Positions 39,979 to 48,936 of a DNA stretch of 64,000 bases are shown here, piece by piece. The notes beneath the pieces are model-generated. The model had not been told where the DNA came from. It ran no database searches and saw nothing but the letters and a program-made list of their open reading frames with translations. The DNA is from Arthrobacter sp. OVS8. Its GTDB lineage: Bacteria; Actinomycetota; Actinomycetes; Actinomycetales; Micrococcaceae. Made by a program: the position numbers and the translations under genes. The stretch covers positions 682,001 to 746,000 of the forward strand of contig CP116670.1 in assembly GCA_028370155.1 (NCBI GenBank). Reading direction: 5' to 3'. Numbering within the stretch: the stretch's first letter is position 1; the number at the start of each line of letters is the position of its first letter.

Positions 39979-40674
39979 ATGACCAAGACCGACGGCACCG
40001 CTGCCGCCACCTCCGCCCGGCGCCGGAACCGCTGGAACGCCACCGACCTGGGACTGATCGCAGTTTTCGCCGCGCTGGTGGCAGGATCCGCCCTGATCGC
40101 CGCCATTCCGGTGGGCGGCCTCGGCGTCCCCATCACCCTGCAGACGCTCGCCGTGATGCTCACGGGCCTGGCCCTGGGCCCCGCCAGGGCGTTCGCCGCC
40201 GTCGGGCTCTACGTCCTCCTCGGACTCGCCGGGCTGCCGATCTTCAGCGGCGGACGCAGCGGCCTTGGTGTCCTCGCCGGCCCGTCCGCGGGCTACATCA
40301 TCGGCTTTGTGTTCGCGGCCACGGCGGTGGGCTGGCTGACCGTCGTCGTGCTCCGCCGCACGGCCGGCCGTCCCGGCAGGTTCCGTGCCGTCCTGCTGTT
40401 TGCCGCCGCAATGGTGAGCAGCATCATCTTTATCCACGGCCTCGGCATCCTGGGAATGATGGTCAACGCGAAGCTGGACTTCTCCAAGGCGTTCCTCGCC
40501 GACCTGGTCTTCTACCCCGGAGATGTGATCAAGAACGCTCTGGCTGTGACCATTGCGCTTGCCCTGCACAAGGCCTTCCCGGATCTGCTGATCCGCCGGA
40601 TCCGGACCACCGCGACTCCCGGCCAAGCATCCGCGGCCCCCGCTGCCGGCGCCGAGGCGGACAGCCGGCCGTGA
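39979..40674 (+). CDS. bioY: Biotin transporter substrate-binding component BioY
   Basis: Intact, 231 residues. Membrane segments include LGLIAVFAALVAGSALIAAI, LAVMLTGLALGPARAFAAVG, YVLLGLAGLPIFSGGRSGLG, and GYIIGFVFAATAVGWLTVVV. GLPIFSGGRSG is the BioY biotin-site signature. It is the S-component of an ECF transporter. ATG at 39979 with AGGA upstream. Its stop overlaps the GTG of the ATPase gene (GTGA), and all three ECF genes are consecutive, giving a complete BioMNY-type system. No BirA or BioQ site can be named with confidence in the 278-bp upstream gap. Confidence 0.9.
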   Translation: MTKTDGTAAATSARRRNRWNATDLGLIAVFAALVAGSALIAAIPVGGLGVPITLQTLAVMLTGLALGPARAFAAVGLYVLLGLAGLPIFSGGRSGLGVLAGPSAGYIIGFVFAATAVGWLTVVVLRRTAGRPGRFRAVLLFAAAMVSSIIFIHGLGILGMMVNAKLDFSKAFLADLVFYPGDVIKNALAVTIALALHKAFPDLLIRRIRTTATPGQASAAPAAGAEADSRP

Positions 40675-41437
40675 GCATCATCGTGCTGGACCGGGCTGCG
40701 GTGCGGGTGGCCGTCGACGGCCGCCCCGCACCCAAGACCCTGCTTGAGGAGCTGAGCCTGCGGCTCACGGAGCAGCGGATCGGCGTGATCGGCGCCAACG
40801 GTTCCGGCAAGTCCACCCTGCTGCGGCTCCTGAACGGACTCGTGGCGCCGAGCAGCGGCACCGTCACGGTGGACGGCTCGGACACGGTCCGCGCGGTGCG
40901 GGAGGTTCGCCGGCGCGTCGGCTTCGTCTTCACCGATCCGCTGTCCCAGCTGGTGATGCCGACGGGCCGGGAGGATGTGGAGCTCTCCCTCCGGCGTTCG
41001 GTCCGGAACGCGCGGGAACGCAGCAGCCAGGCGGAGGCGACCCTGGACCGTTTCGGGCTGCTCCCGCTGGCCGACCAGAGCATCTACGAGCTTTCCGGCG
41101 GGGAGCGGCAACTCTTGGCCCTCGCCGCCGTCCTCGCCGTAGACCCGCAGGTCCTGGTCCTGGACGAGCCCTCCACCCTGCTGGACCTGCGCAACAGGGA
41201 ACTGCTGCGGCGGACCCTGGCGGGGCTCAGCCAGCAGGTCATCCTCTCCACCCACGACCTTGACCTCGCGCTGGACCTTGACCGCGTCCTCGTCGTCGAC
41301 GCCGGGTCCGTGGTGTTCGACGGCGGCCCGGCCGCCGCCGTCGCCCATTACCGGGCCATCTGCGCGGAGGCCCTCCCGGCTCCGGGGCGGGGCCGGATGA
41401 GCCGCGCGTCAGTCAGCCGCGACTGGAGCAGTTGTGA
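40671..41437 (+). CDS. bioM: ECF transporter ATPase BioM
   Basis: About 256 residues with one missing base near 41388. RIGVIGANGSGKSTLLRLLN (Walker A), FTDPLSQLVMPTGREDVELS (Q-loop of ECF type), YELSGGERQLLALAAVLAVD (signature) and VLVLDEPSTLLDLRNRELLR (Walker B) with STHDLDLALDLDRVLV. The restored frame ends DEPRVSQPRLEQL at 41437, overlapping the GTG of bioN by four bases. Energises biotin uptake by BioY. Confidence 0.87.
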
Positions 41438-42068
41438 GCGGGCACGGATTCCTGTTCGCCAACTACGTGCCGGGGAACTCCCTGCTGCACCGCGCGCCGC
41501 TGTGGCTGAAATTTCTCCTGGTCCTCGGCTGCGGCATGGCATCGTTCCTGATCGTGGACTGGATGGTGGCCGCCGCAGCCCTGGTGCTGATGTGCGCCCT
41601 GTTCCTGCTCAGCGGAGCCGGTTTCCGGCGGCTGTTCCGGGCGGTCCGTCCCGTGCTGCCCGTCCTCGCGGCCATCGGACTGTTCCAGTGGTGGCAGCTC
41701 GGCGGCCCCACGGCGGCGCGGATTGTGCTCAATGTGCTGGTCTGTATTGTGGCGGCGTCGATCCTTACCGCCACCACTCCGGTGCAGCGGCTGCTGGACG
41801 GGGTGGCCTCCCTGGCGCGGCCGTTCCGGCGGTTCGGTGCGGATCCGGAGCGCTTTGCCCTGACCATCGCCATCATGCTGCGGAGTATCCCGTTCATCGC
41901 GGGCGCGTACAGCGACGTCCGCGATTCCGCCCGGGCCCGCGGCCTGGAGCGCAACCCCGGGCCCTGATCCTCCCGGTCTTTATCACTACAGTGGCCTTCG
42001 CCCGGCAGACCGGCGACGCCCTCGCAGCCCGGGGACTGGGCGAAGCCGGGGACGACCCCGCGGAATAG
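41434..42068 (+). CDS. bioN: ECF transporter transmembrane component BioN (EcfT)
   Basis: About 212 residues with one missing base near 41960. It begins MSGHGFLFANYVPGNSLLHR and has membrane segments LWLKFLLVLGCGMASFLIVD, MVAAAALVLMCALFLLSG and IVLNVLVCIVAASILTATTP. The two coupling-helix motifs A-R-x are visible: SARARGLERNP, and later LAARGLGEAGDD. It links the ATPase to BioY. Overlaps bioM by GTGA. A nested palindrome follows in the convergent gap. Confidence 0.85.
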
Positions 42069-42119
42069 CTGCGGCCGCGGCCCTCCCGGCACCGTTATCC
42101 CGTGCCCTCATCCCCGGCG

Positions 42120-42237
42120 GGACATGGCGGGATATGCCTGCGCAGCTCCCGTGAGAGGGACATGCCCTCCCTTGGCCCGGAGCACTGGACATAAGCCCAG
42201 TATGTCCACTCCCTGAGCCCAAGGCTGAGCATGTCCC
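42120..42237. repeat. Nested palindrome cluster with repeated GGACAT / ATGTCC
   Basis: Inner stem TGGACATA (42186-42193) with TATGTCCA (42201-42208), loop AGCCCAG. Outer arms GGGACATGC (42157-42165) and GCATGTCCC (42229-42237), with a further CTTGG (42171-42175) / CCAAG (42219-42223) pair between. An extra GGACAT lies at 42120-42125. So one hexamer appears five times in an ordered, nested arrangement. It sits in the convergent gap between bioN (ends 42068) and the thiolase gene (ends 42258). It may work as terminator, but the repeat grammar is unusual. Confidence 0.8.
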
Positions 42238-42257
42238 AAGGAAACCGGACAGGGCAG

Positions 42258-43447
42258 CTACGAAAGGCTCCTGTACTCCAGCAGCGCTGCGGTGCCCATT
42301 CCCCGGCGATGCTGATCATGGCCAGCGCCAGTTGCCCCTCGACCGGGCTGCGCCGAGCCTGCGCCAGCAGCCTGGTGACCAGGACCGCGCCGGACGCGCC
42401 GTAGGCGTGCCCCAGGGCCAGCGCGCCGCCGTCGAGGTTGGCGCGTTCCGCCGGGATGCCGAGCTGGTCCAGGCACGCAAGGGTCTGGGAGGCGAAGGCC
42501 TCGTTGAACTCCACCAGGCCCAGCTCCGCGGCGCGGACGCCGCACCGTTCCAGCAGCCGTTCCGCAGCCGCGGCCGCACCAATGCCCAGCAGCCTTGGAT
42601 CCACGCCGGCCGTGTCCGTGCCCAACACCATCAGGCCATCGCGGGCTCCCAACTCGCGGGCGCGTTCCACCGAGGTGATCACGACGCCGGCCGCACCGTC
42701 CGCGTCAAAGCAGGAGTTCCCCGCCGTGACGGTGCCGCCCTCGGCGAAAACCGGCGGAAAGCGTGCCAGCACGGCTTCCGTGAGGCCCCGGCGCGGCCCG
42801 TCGTCGGACGTCACCGTGCCGCCGCCGGAGGCAACAGAATCGCCTGAACCAACAGAGCGGTCCGGTCCGGCAACACCGGGGAGCCGCACAATCTCGGCGT
42901 CGAACGCCCCGCGGCGGCGGACGCCAAGGCCCGCCGGTGGCTGCGCAGCGCCAGCTCGTCCTGCCGCTCCCGGCTGATGCCGAAGTGCGCGGCCACGTTC
43001 TCCGCGGCCACTCCCATGTCCGGGTCGCCCAGGCCCAAGGGGACGAACTGCGCCCGGGCGAAGAAGTCGGGGACACCCCGGCACCCCGGTGGGCACGCAG
43101 CGGCGCCGTGCTGATGCTCTCTACACCGCCGGCCAGGTACAGCCCGTTGCCGCCGGCGGCCACGAGTCGGGCGGCCAGCACGATCGCGTCCAGTCCGGAA
43201 CCGCATTGACGGTCCACCGTGACGCCGGGGACGCTGACCGGAAGCCCGGCTTCGAGGGCCGCCAGCCGGGCCAGGTTTCCCCGCCGCCCACGGCGTTGCC
43301 GATCACAACATCGGCAACCGACTCCGGCGCCGCGCCGGCGTCGGCCAGCAGGGCACAGAGCACGGGGGCCAGCAGTTCGTGGGCGGGGACGGTTTTGAGT
43401 GCGCCGTTCGCCCGGCAGATCGGCGTCCGCCGGGCAGCGATGATCAC
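42258..43447 (-). CDS. Thiolase family acetyl-CoA acyltransferase
   Basis: About 397 residues reconstructed over five reading segments (four missing bases, near 43280, 43085, 42930 and 42285), the densest break cluster in the window. Segments: MIIAARRTPICRANGALKTV; VTVDRQCGSGLDAIVLAARL (nucleophilic Cys); DPDMGVAAENVAAHFGISRE; LVEFNEAFASQTLACLDQLG (His motif variant); DGGALALGHAYGASGAVLVT (GHxxGxSG). The expected second catalytic Cys (C-x-G-G near the end) lies at the break and reads MISIAGEW, so it appears to be missing. Start GTG at 43447 with GGAGG upstream. It follows an acyl-CoA synthetase gene, likely in one operon. Confidence 0.78.
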
Positions 43448-43498
43448 CGGCTGCCGTTCCTCCGGAAGGGGGCATGCGCAGCGGATTGCGGCTGCCGC

Positions 43499-44921
43499 TC
43501 AGCCAAGGCGCCGGATCCTGGGGTCGTTGCGCGCAATCCAGTCCAGGAGCAGTTCCCGGCTGAGCTTGCCGCGGTCCGTCAGGGGCAGTTCGGCCAGGAC
43601 GAAATACTCCAGCGGCCGCTTGTTCCGCGCCAGCACGTCCTCTACGCCCGCCTTCAGCTGCGTGGCGGTCACCCCGCCGTGCGACGGGACAATGCCGGCC
43701 ACCACCTTCTGCCCGCGGAGATCGTCCGCGAAACCGGCGGCCACGGCGGCGGCCACCCCGGGGACGGAGGCCAGCGCCAGCTCCACTTCATGCGGATAAA
43801 CGTTGGTGCCGGCCGTGATGATCATGTCCGAGCGGCGGCCCAGCATGTGCAGGGTCCCGCCGTCGAGGTAGCCTTGGTCCCCCACTGTGTGCCAGCCGTC
43901 GAAGCTCTGCAGGGCCTGGCCGTCGTCGCCCCAGAGATAACCGTCGCTGACCATCCCGCTGCGGACGCAGATGTTGCCGTCAGTGCCGTCCGGCAGCTCG
44001 GCGCCGTCGTCGTCAAGGATGCGGATCGCGACGCCGGGGAAGGGCTTCCCGATTCCCGTTCCGCGCTGCTCGGCCTGCTGCCCGGGCCGGAGCCCGGCCC
44101 CGGAGACGAAGCTGAGTTCGGAGGCGCCGTAGTACTCATAAATGGTGGCGTTGGGTGCCCAGCGGCGGGCAGCTTCGAGGGTCCGGGTGTCCAGTTTCGA
44201 GCCGGCACAGATGATGCTGCGGATGCCTGAGGCGTCCACACCGCCGCTGAGCCCCCGTTCGCTGAGGAGCCGGAGCATGGTGGGGACGAGCACCAGGCGC
44301 GTGATGCCGTCATGGCTGACCGCGGCGTGGGTGTCGCCGACGTCGAACCGCGAGAGGGTGTGGAACTCCGAGCCGGCGTACAGGCATTCGGCCAGGGCGT
44401 AGAGATTCAGGCTCGCCGCGAGGGCCCGGGCGCCAGGGTCTTGTCGCCAGCGGCGAGGCCGAAGAACTCCACCGAGGCGTCGAAGGACAGCTGCCAGGAC
44501 CGCCGCGTGCGGGTAAAGGCCTTGGGGACGGACGTGGTGCCGGACGTCAGGCCGATCAGGAACGTCGTGTTCGGGGGCCCGTCGGCGAGTTCCGGACCGT
44601 CGGCGGGCTCCGAAGCACTGACGGCGCCCGCTGCTGCCGGCACGGCGTCGCGGATCCGGTCCCTGATCCCGTCCTCGAGCTGCTGGGGCCAGAGCGGGTC
44701 CAGCACGGCGCATTGCCGCTCCCCGCGACGGCGGCGGCAAACGCGGTGGCGAAGTGCAGCGAGTTCCCCTCCGACAGCACGGTCACGGCCGGTGTGTCCG
44801 GCACCAGGCCGGCGGCCGCGTCCCGCAGCTGCTCCCAGCTCAGGCGCTGCCCGTCCACGACGACGGCGGTCCCGTCGGGGCGTTCATCGGCCCAGCGCTG
44901 GAGTCTGTTCAGAAATGGCAT
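43499..44921 (-). CDS. AMP-binding acyl-CoA synthetase family enzyme
   Basis: About 475 residues with two missing bases (near 44715 and 44430). N-terminus MPFLNRLQRWADERPDGTAV; AMP motif FLIGLTSGTTSVPKAFTRTR (the TSGTTSxPK loop); IYEYYGASELSFVSGAG; DGWHTVGDQGYLDGG (the D ligand of the A8 hinge region); ending RGKLSRELLLDWI, the C-terminal lysine region. It activates a carboxylic acid as acyl-AMP and then the CoA thioester. Slightly short for the family. Downstream 51 bp lies the thiolase gene. The acid substrate cannot be told from sequence. Confidence 0.82.
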
Positions 44922-44979
44922 CAGACCAACTTTACCGGGCCGGAACCACCGCCCAGCAGGGACGCGATATTGTGACAGC

Positions 44980-45867
44980 ATGAGTTTCAATGACAATGTC
45001 CAGCTGGACCCCTCGCAGGTCCAGGACCGGCGTGGCATGGGCCGCGGCGTCAAAGTCGGCGGCGGGATCGGCGGCGGCATTGTCCTGCTGATCGCGGTCC
45101 TGCTCGGCATCAATCCGAGCGTGCTGGAAGGCCTGGGCGGCACCTCGCAGGATTCCGGGGCGCAGGGCCAGGGCACAGCGCCGGCCTGCGTCACCGGCGC
45201 CGACGCTGACGCCCGGCTCGACTGCCGCATCACGGGCACGGTCAACAGCCTGAACGCCTTTTGGCCTGCCTACCTGGCCCAGTACAACAGGGAGTACCCG
45301 CGGCCGGACACGGTGATTTTCGACGAGGCGACCAACACCGGCTGCGGCGCCGCCACCTCGGACGTGGGCCCGTTCTACTGCCCCGCAGACACCACCGCGT
45401 ACTTCGACCCGGGATTCTTCCAGGACCTCGTGGACCGCTTCGGGTCCTCCGGCGGGCCGCTCGCGCAGGAGTACGTGGTCGCCCACGAATTCGGGCACCA
45501 CGTGCAGAACGTGCTGGGCGGCCTCGACCGCGCCCAGCAGGACCCCAAGGGACCGGAATCCGGGGCCGTCCGCGTGGAGCTGCAGGCCGACTGCTATGCC
45601 GGACTGTGGGTCCGCTACGCCACCACCACGGAGGACCCCGCCACGGGCCAGCCGTTCCTGGACGCGCTGACGGAACGGGATCTGCAGGATGCCCTGTCCG
45701 CCGCCTCGGCCGTGGGCGATGACCGGATCCAGGAAGCCGCGACGGGCCGGGTGTCCCCGGAGGCCTGGACCCACGGTTCCAGCGCCCAGCGGCAGAAATG
45801 GTTCTACCAGGGGTACACCACCGGCGACATCACCAAGTGCGACACGTTCGCCGTCGCCAGTCCCTAA
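44980..45867 (+). CDS. Neutral zinc metallopeptidase, YpfJ family
   Basis: Intact, 295 residues. MSFNDNVQLDPSQVQDRRGM, then a single membrane anchor (GGGIGGGIVLLIAVLLGI), an extracytoplasmic domain with VDRFGSSGGPLAQEYVVAHE followed by FGHHVQNVLG (HEFGH zinc site) and RVELQADCYAGLWVRYATT (the Glu/Asp third ligand). It matches the putative neutral zinc metallopeptidase family (YpfJ, PF04228). The biological substrate is unknown. ATG at 44980. It is divergent from the acyl-CoA synthetase. Confidence 0.88.
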   Translation: MSFNDNVQLDPSQVQDRRGMGRGVKVGGGIGGGIVLLIAVLLGINPSVLEGLGGTSQDSGAQGQGTAPACVTGADADARLDCRITGTVNSLNAFWPAYLAQYNREYPRPDTVIFDEATNTGCGAATSDVGPFYCPADTTAYFDPGFFQDLVDRFGSSGGPLAQEYVVAHEFGHHVQNVLGGLDRAQQDPKGPESGAVRVELQADCYAGLWVRYATTTEDPATGQPFLDALTERDLQDALSAASAVGDDRIQEAATGRVSPEAWTHGSSAQRQKWFYQGYTTGDITKCDTFAVASP

Positions 45868-45876
45868 CCGTCGGCT

Positions 45877-45984
45877 GCTCCGTAACTGCCGTTTTGGGCT
45901 GCCTAAAGGGCGGTTGCGGAGCAATCGATGAAACGACGACGGCGGCCGCCACCTTCCAGGGAGGGTGACCGGCCGCCGTCGTTT
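45877..45984. repeat. Two adjacent hairpins after ypfJ-like gene
   Basis: First, an imperfect stem: TGCTCCGTAACTGCCGTTT pairs with AAAGGGCGGTTGCGGAGCA (16 of 19 positions). Second, beginning at 45931, a stem AAACGACGACGGCGGCCG... pairs with ...CGGCCGCCGTCGTTT (ends 45984) and extends inward as CACC/GGTG. The second is a normal local terminator type; the first resembles a dispersed intergenic palindrome. They lie in the convergent gap between genes ending at 45867 and 46009. Confidence 0.75.
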
Positions 45985-46008
45985 GCCTGTCTGCGAGGCA
46001 GAGCGGAC

Positions 46009-46341
46009 CTAGATGTTGAAGCCCAGGGCGCGCATCTGGTCGCGGCCGTCCTCGGTGATCCGTTCCGGACCCCACGGCGGCATCCAGACCCAGTTCAGGC
46101 GCCATTCGTCGACCACACCGTCCAGGGCCTTGCCGACCTGCTCCTCGATGACATCGGTGAGCGGGCACGCGGCCGTGGTGAGCGTCATGTCGATCAGCAG
46201 GGCGCCGTCGTCGTCGGAGTACTTCAGGCCGTACAGCAGGCCCAGGTCCACGATGTTCACACCCAGTTCAGGGTCGATCACATCCTTGAGTGCCTCTTCG
46301 ACATCCTCGAGGCCCGTGCGGGCCACATTGAGTTCGGTCAT
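46009..46341 (-). CDS. DUF59/MIP18-family metal-sulfur cluster assembly factor (SufT-like)
   Basis: Intact, 110 residues. VEEALKDVIDPELGVNIVDL, GLLYGLKYSDDDGALLIDMT and LTTAACPLTDVIEEQVGKAL are hallmarks of the SufT/PaaD/MIP18 family, including the DPE and the conserved Cys in TAACPL. It helps deliver Fe-S clusters to client proteins. It is the last gene of the suf operon, 13 bp after sufC. Confidence 0.9.
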   Translation of the reverse strand: MTELNVARTGLEDVEEALKDVIDPELGVNIVDLGLLYGLKYSDDDGALLIDMTLTTAACPLTDVIEEQVGKALDGVVDEWRLNWVWMPPWGPERITEDGRDQMRALGFNI

Positions 46342-46354
46342 CGTGAAGTCCTAA

Positions 46355-47152
46355 CTAGGCCTGTGCTGCAGCAGAGGCAGCAGCGATGGTGGCTGCCCCG
46401 GCGCCCGTGGCGTACCGGTCGTAGCCTTCTTCTTCGAGGCGGTCGGCGAGCTCCGGGCCGCCCTCTTCCACAACCTGGCCGTCAACGAACACGTGCACGA
46501 AGTCCGGCTTGATGTAGCGCAGGATCCGGGTGTAGTGCGTGATGAGCAGGGTGCCCATGTTGCCTTCGGCGTGGGCGCGGTTGACGCCCTCGGAGACAAC
46601 CTTGAGCGCGTCAACGTCCAGGCCGGAGTCGGTCTCGTCCAGGACGGCGAACTTCGGCTTGAACAGTTCCAGCTGGAGGATCTCGACGCGCTTCTTCTCG
46701 CCGCCGGAGAAGCCCTCGTTGACGTTGCGCTGCGTGAAGTCCGCGTCGATGCGCAGCTGCGCCATGGCGGCCTTGACGTCCTTGGTCCAGGTACGCAGCT
46801 TGGGTGCTTCGCCGTCGATGGCGGTCTTGGCGGTGCGCAGGAAGTTGGTCATGCTGACACCCGGAACCTCCACCGGGTACTGCATGGCCAGGAACAGGCC
46901 GGCGCGGGCGCGCTCGTCGACGCTCATCGCGAGGACGTCTTCGCCGTCCAGCGTGATGGTGCCGGCGGTGACGTTGTAGCGCGGGTGACCGGCGATGGTG
47001 GACGCCAGGGTGGACTTGCCGGAACCGTTCGGGCCCATGATGGCGTGGGTCTCGCCGGTCCGGATGGTCAGGCTGACGCCCTTCAGGATTTCCTTCGTGC
47101 CCTGCTCGGTGTCAATGCTGACGTGCAGGTCCTTGATCTCAAGAGTAGACAT
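46355..47152 (-). CDS. sufC: Fe-S cluster assembly ATPase SufC
   Basis: Intact, 265 residues. AIMGPNGSGKSTLASTIAGH (Walker A), GLFLAMQYPVEVPGVSMTNF (SufC-specific Q-loop), NEGFSGGEKKRVEILQLELF (signature) and AVLDETDSGLDVDALKVVSE (Walker B, the typical DETDSGLD). It powers the SufBC2D scaffold. The C-terminal tail is Ala-rich. ATG at 47152 gives the family start. It follows a Rieske ferredoxin gene. Confidence 0.95.
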   Translation of the reverse strand: MSTLEIKDLHVSIDTEQGTKEILKGVSLTIRTGETHAIMGPNGSGKSTLASTIAGHPRYNVTAGTITLDGEDVLAMSVDERARAGLFLAMQYPVEVPGVSMTNFLRTAKTAIDGEAPKLRTWTKDVKAAMAQLRIDADFTQRNVNEGFSGGEKKRVEILQLELFKPKFAVLDETDSGLDVDALKVVSEGVNRAHAEGNMGTLLITHYTRILRYIKPDFVHVFVDGQVVEEGGPELADRLEEEGYDRYATGAGAATIAAASAAAQA

Positions 47153-47243
47153 GTGCCTTGTTCTCCTCTGCACCGTGCCCTCCGGCACCGTGCGGTTTCT
47201 TGTCGATAAGTGTTCTAAAACTGGCTGCCGACGGCTCCCGCCG

Positions 47244-47603
47244 TCAGCTGAAGTTCGGGGCCTCGGCGCCGTTCAGGACGTTGGTGAAGTCCACATAGAC
47301 CTCGTCGTCCAGGACGGTCACGGCAAAGACGGGAACCGGATCGTAGGCCGGCAGCTGGAGCGGCTCGCCGCTGCGCAGATCGAACTGGGAGCCGTGGCCC
47401 CAGCACTCGATCATGCAGCCCTCCACCTCGCCCTCGGACAGGGAGATGTCCGCGTGCGAGCAGGTGTCCCCGATGGCGTGGATTTCGCCCATCGAGTCCT
47501 TCACGATCGCGACAGGGTAGTCGTCGACCAGGATCCGCAGCGCCTGTTTGAGTTGGATCTCACTGGCGTTGCAGACGAGCTCGCCTCTTGGCTGTTCAGT
47601 CAT
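47244..47603 (-). CDS. Rieske [2Fe-2S] ferredoxin inside the suf operon
   Basis: Intact, 119 residues. CSHADISLSEGEVEGCMIEC followed by WGHGSQFDLRSGEP gives the two Rieske ligand pairs CxH and CxxH. It is a single-domain ferredoxin of the NirD/ BphF-like type. It sits between sufD and sufC, where some actinobacteria have this gene; it may supply electrons for cluster assembly (inference). ATG at 47603. Confidence 0.9.
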   Translation of the reverse strand: MTEQPRGELVCNASEIQLKQALRILVDDYPVAIVKDSMGEIHAIGDTCSHADISLSEGEVEGCMIECWGHGSQFDLRSGEPLQLPAYDPVPVFAVTVLDDEVYVDFTNVLNGAEAPNFS

Positions 47604-47649
47604 TGATGGTTTCCGTGTTCTCCAGTGCTGTGTTCTCTAGCGCTTCGCA

Positions 47650-48936
47650 CTAGTTGTCCGTTGCCGCGAGTTCGCGCTCGACGGCGGCCGTAAGACGCTC
47701 CTCGATGGCAGGAACCTTGATCTTCTGGATGATCTCGTTCAGGAAGCCGCGGACCACCAGTCGGCGGGCCACCTCTTCCGGAATGCCGCGGGCCATCAGG
47801 TAGAACAGGTGCTGGTCGTCGAAGCGTCCGGTGGCGCTGGCGTGGCCGGCGCCGGCGATCAGGCCGGTCTCGATTTCCAGGTTCGGCACGGAGTCGGCGC
47901 GGGCGCCGTCGGTGAGGACCAGGTTGCGGTTGGCCTCGTACGTGTCGGTGCCTTCTGCTTCCTTGCGGATAAGGACGTCACCCACCCAGACGGTGTGCGC
48001 GTTCCGGCCCTGCAGTGCGCCCTTGTACAGGACGTTGGACTTGCAGTTGGCGACGGCGTGGTCCACGAAGAGGCGCTGCTCCAGGTGCTGGCCGGCGTCG
48101 GCGAAGTACAGGCCGAACAGTTCCGCTTCGGCGCCGGGGGCGGTGAAGCGGGCCGAGGGCGTGACGCGCACGAGGTCGCCGCCGAGGCTGACGACGATGT
48201 GCTTGAACTTGGCGTCCCGGCCGAGCTTGGCCTGCTGGGAGGAGGCGTGCACGGCGTCGTCGTTCCATTCCTGGAGCGAGATGACAGTGAGCTGCGCGCC
48301 GTCTTCCACGAGGATTTCGATGTTCTCCGAGACGACGGCGGTGCCCTGGTGGTCCAGGACAACGACCGCCTTGGAGAACTTCTCCGCGACGATCACGACG
48401 TGCTGCGCGGAAGCCCCGGTGCCCTGGCCGGTCAGCAGGACGCTGACTTCGCCTTCGGCCTGGACCTCGGCCGGAACCGTGATCACGGTGGCTTCGGTGA
48501 AGTTCTCCCAGGCGTTTGCGGAGACGCGGTCCTCGGGGATCGCGGCGGAGCCGATCCGGCGGTCGTCGCGGCCGACGGTTTCCACGATGACGCTGTCCGG
48601 CGCGGTGACGCTCACGGACGGCGCGGCACCGTTGAGGACTTCGGTGTGCAGGCCGCGGAGGCGCTTGAGCGGGGTGAACCGCCAGTCCTCTTCCATGCCG
48701 GTGAGCGGCTTGAAGTCCGCCAGCTTGTAGGAGGTCAGGCGGCCGGCGCGTGAGCTGTCCGGAACGCCGACGCCGCCGCCGTGCGAGTGCCGCTTGACGG
48801 CCTCGCCGGCCAGCGGGGACTTGGACTCCGCGGCGTTCAGCGGTGAAAGGCTCTCGCCTTCCTCGGTGAAACCGTTGATGAACGGCTGGGCTGACGGCGC
48901 GCCGATGCGGGCCTTTTCAGTAGTGATGTCAGTCAT
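47650..48936 (-). CDS. sufD: Fe-S cluster assembly protein SufD
   Basis: Intact, 428 residues. The C-terminal half is the SufBD beta-helix: LFGLYFADAGQHLEQRLFVD, HAVANCKSNVLYKGALQGRN, VLTDGARADSVPNLEIETGL, GHASATGRFDDQHLFYLMAR and GIPEEVARRLVVRGFLNEII. It forms the scaffold heterodimer with SufB. Its ATG overlaps the SufB stop by one base (TAATG), so translation is coupled. Confidence 0.95.
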   Translation of the reverse strand: MTDITTEKARIGAPSAQPFINGFTEEGESLSPLNAAESKSPLAGEAVKRHSHGGGVGVPDSSRAGRLTSYKLADFKPLTGMEEDWRFTPLKRLRGLHTEVLNGAAPSVSVTAPDSVIVETVGRDDRRIGSAAIPEDRVSANAWENFTEATVITVPAEVQAEGEVSVLLTGQGTGASAQHVVIVAEKFSKAVVVLDHQGTAVVSENIEILVEDGAQLTVISLQEWNDDAVHASSQQAKLGRDAKFKHIVVSLGGDLVRVTPSARFTAPGAEAELFGLYFADAGQHLEQRLFVDHAVANCKSNVLYKGALQGRNAHTVWVGDVLIRKEAEGTDTYEANRNLVLTDGARADSVPNLEIETGLIAGAGHASATGRFDDQHLFYLMARGIPEEVARRLVVRGFLNEIIQKIKVPAIEERLTAAVERELAATDN

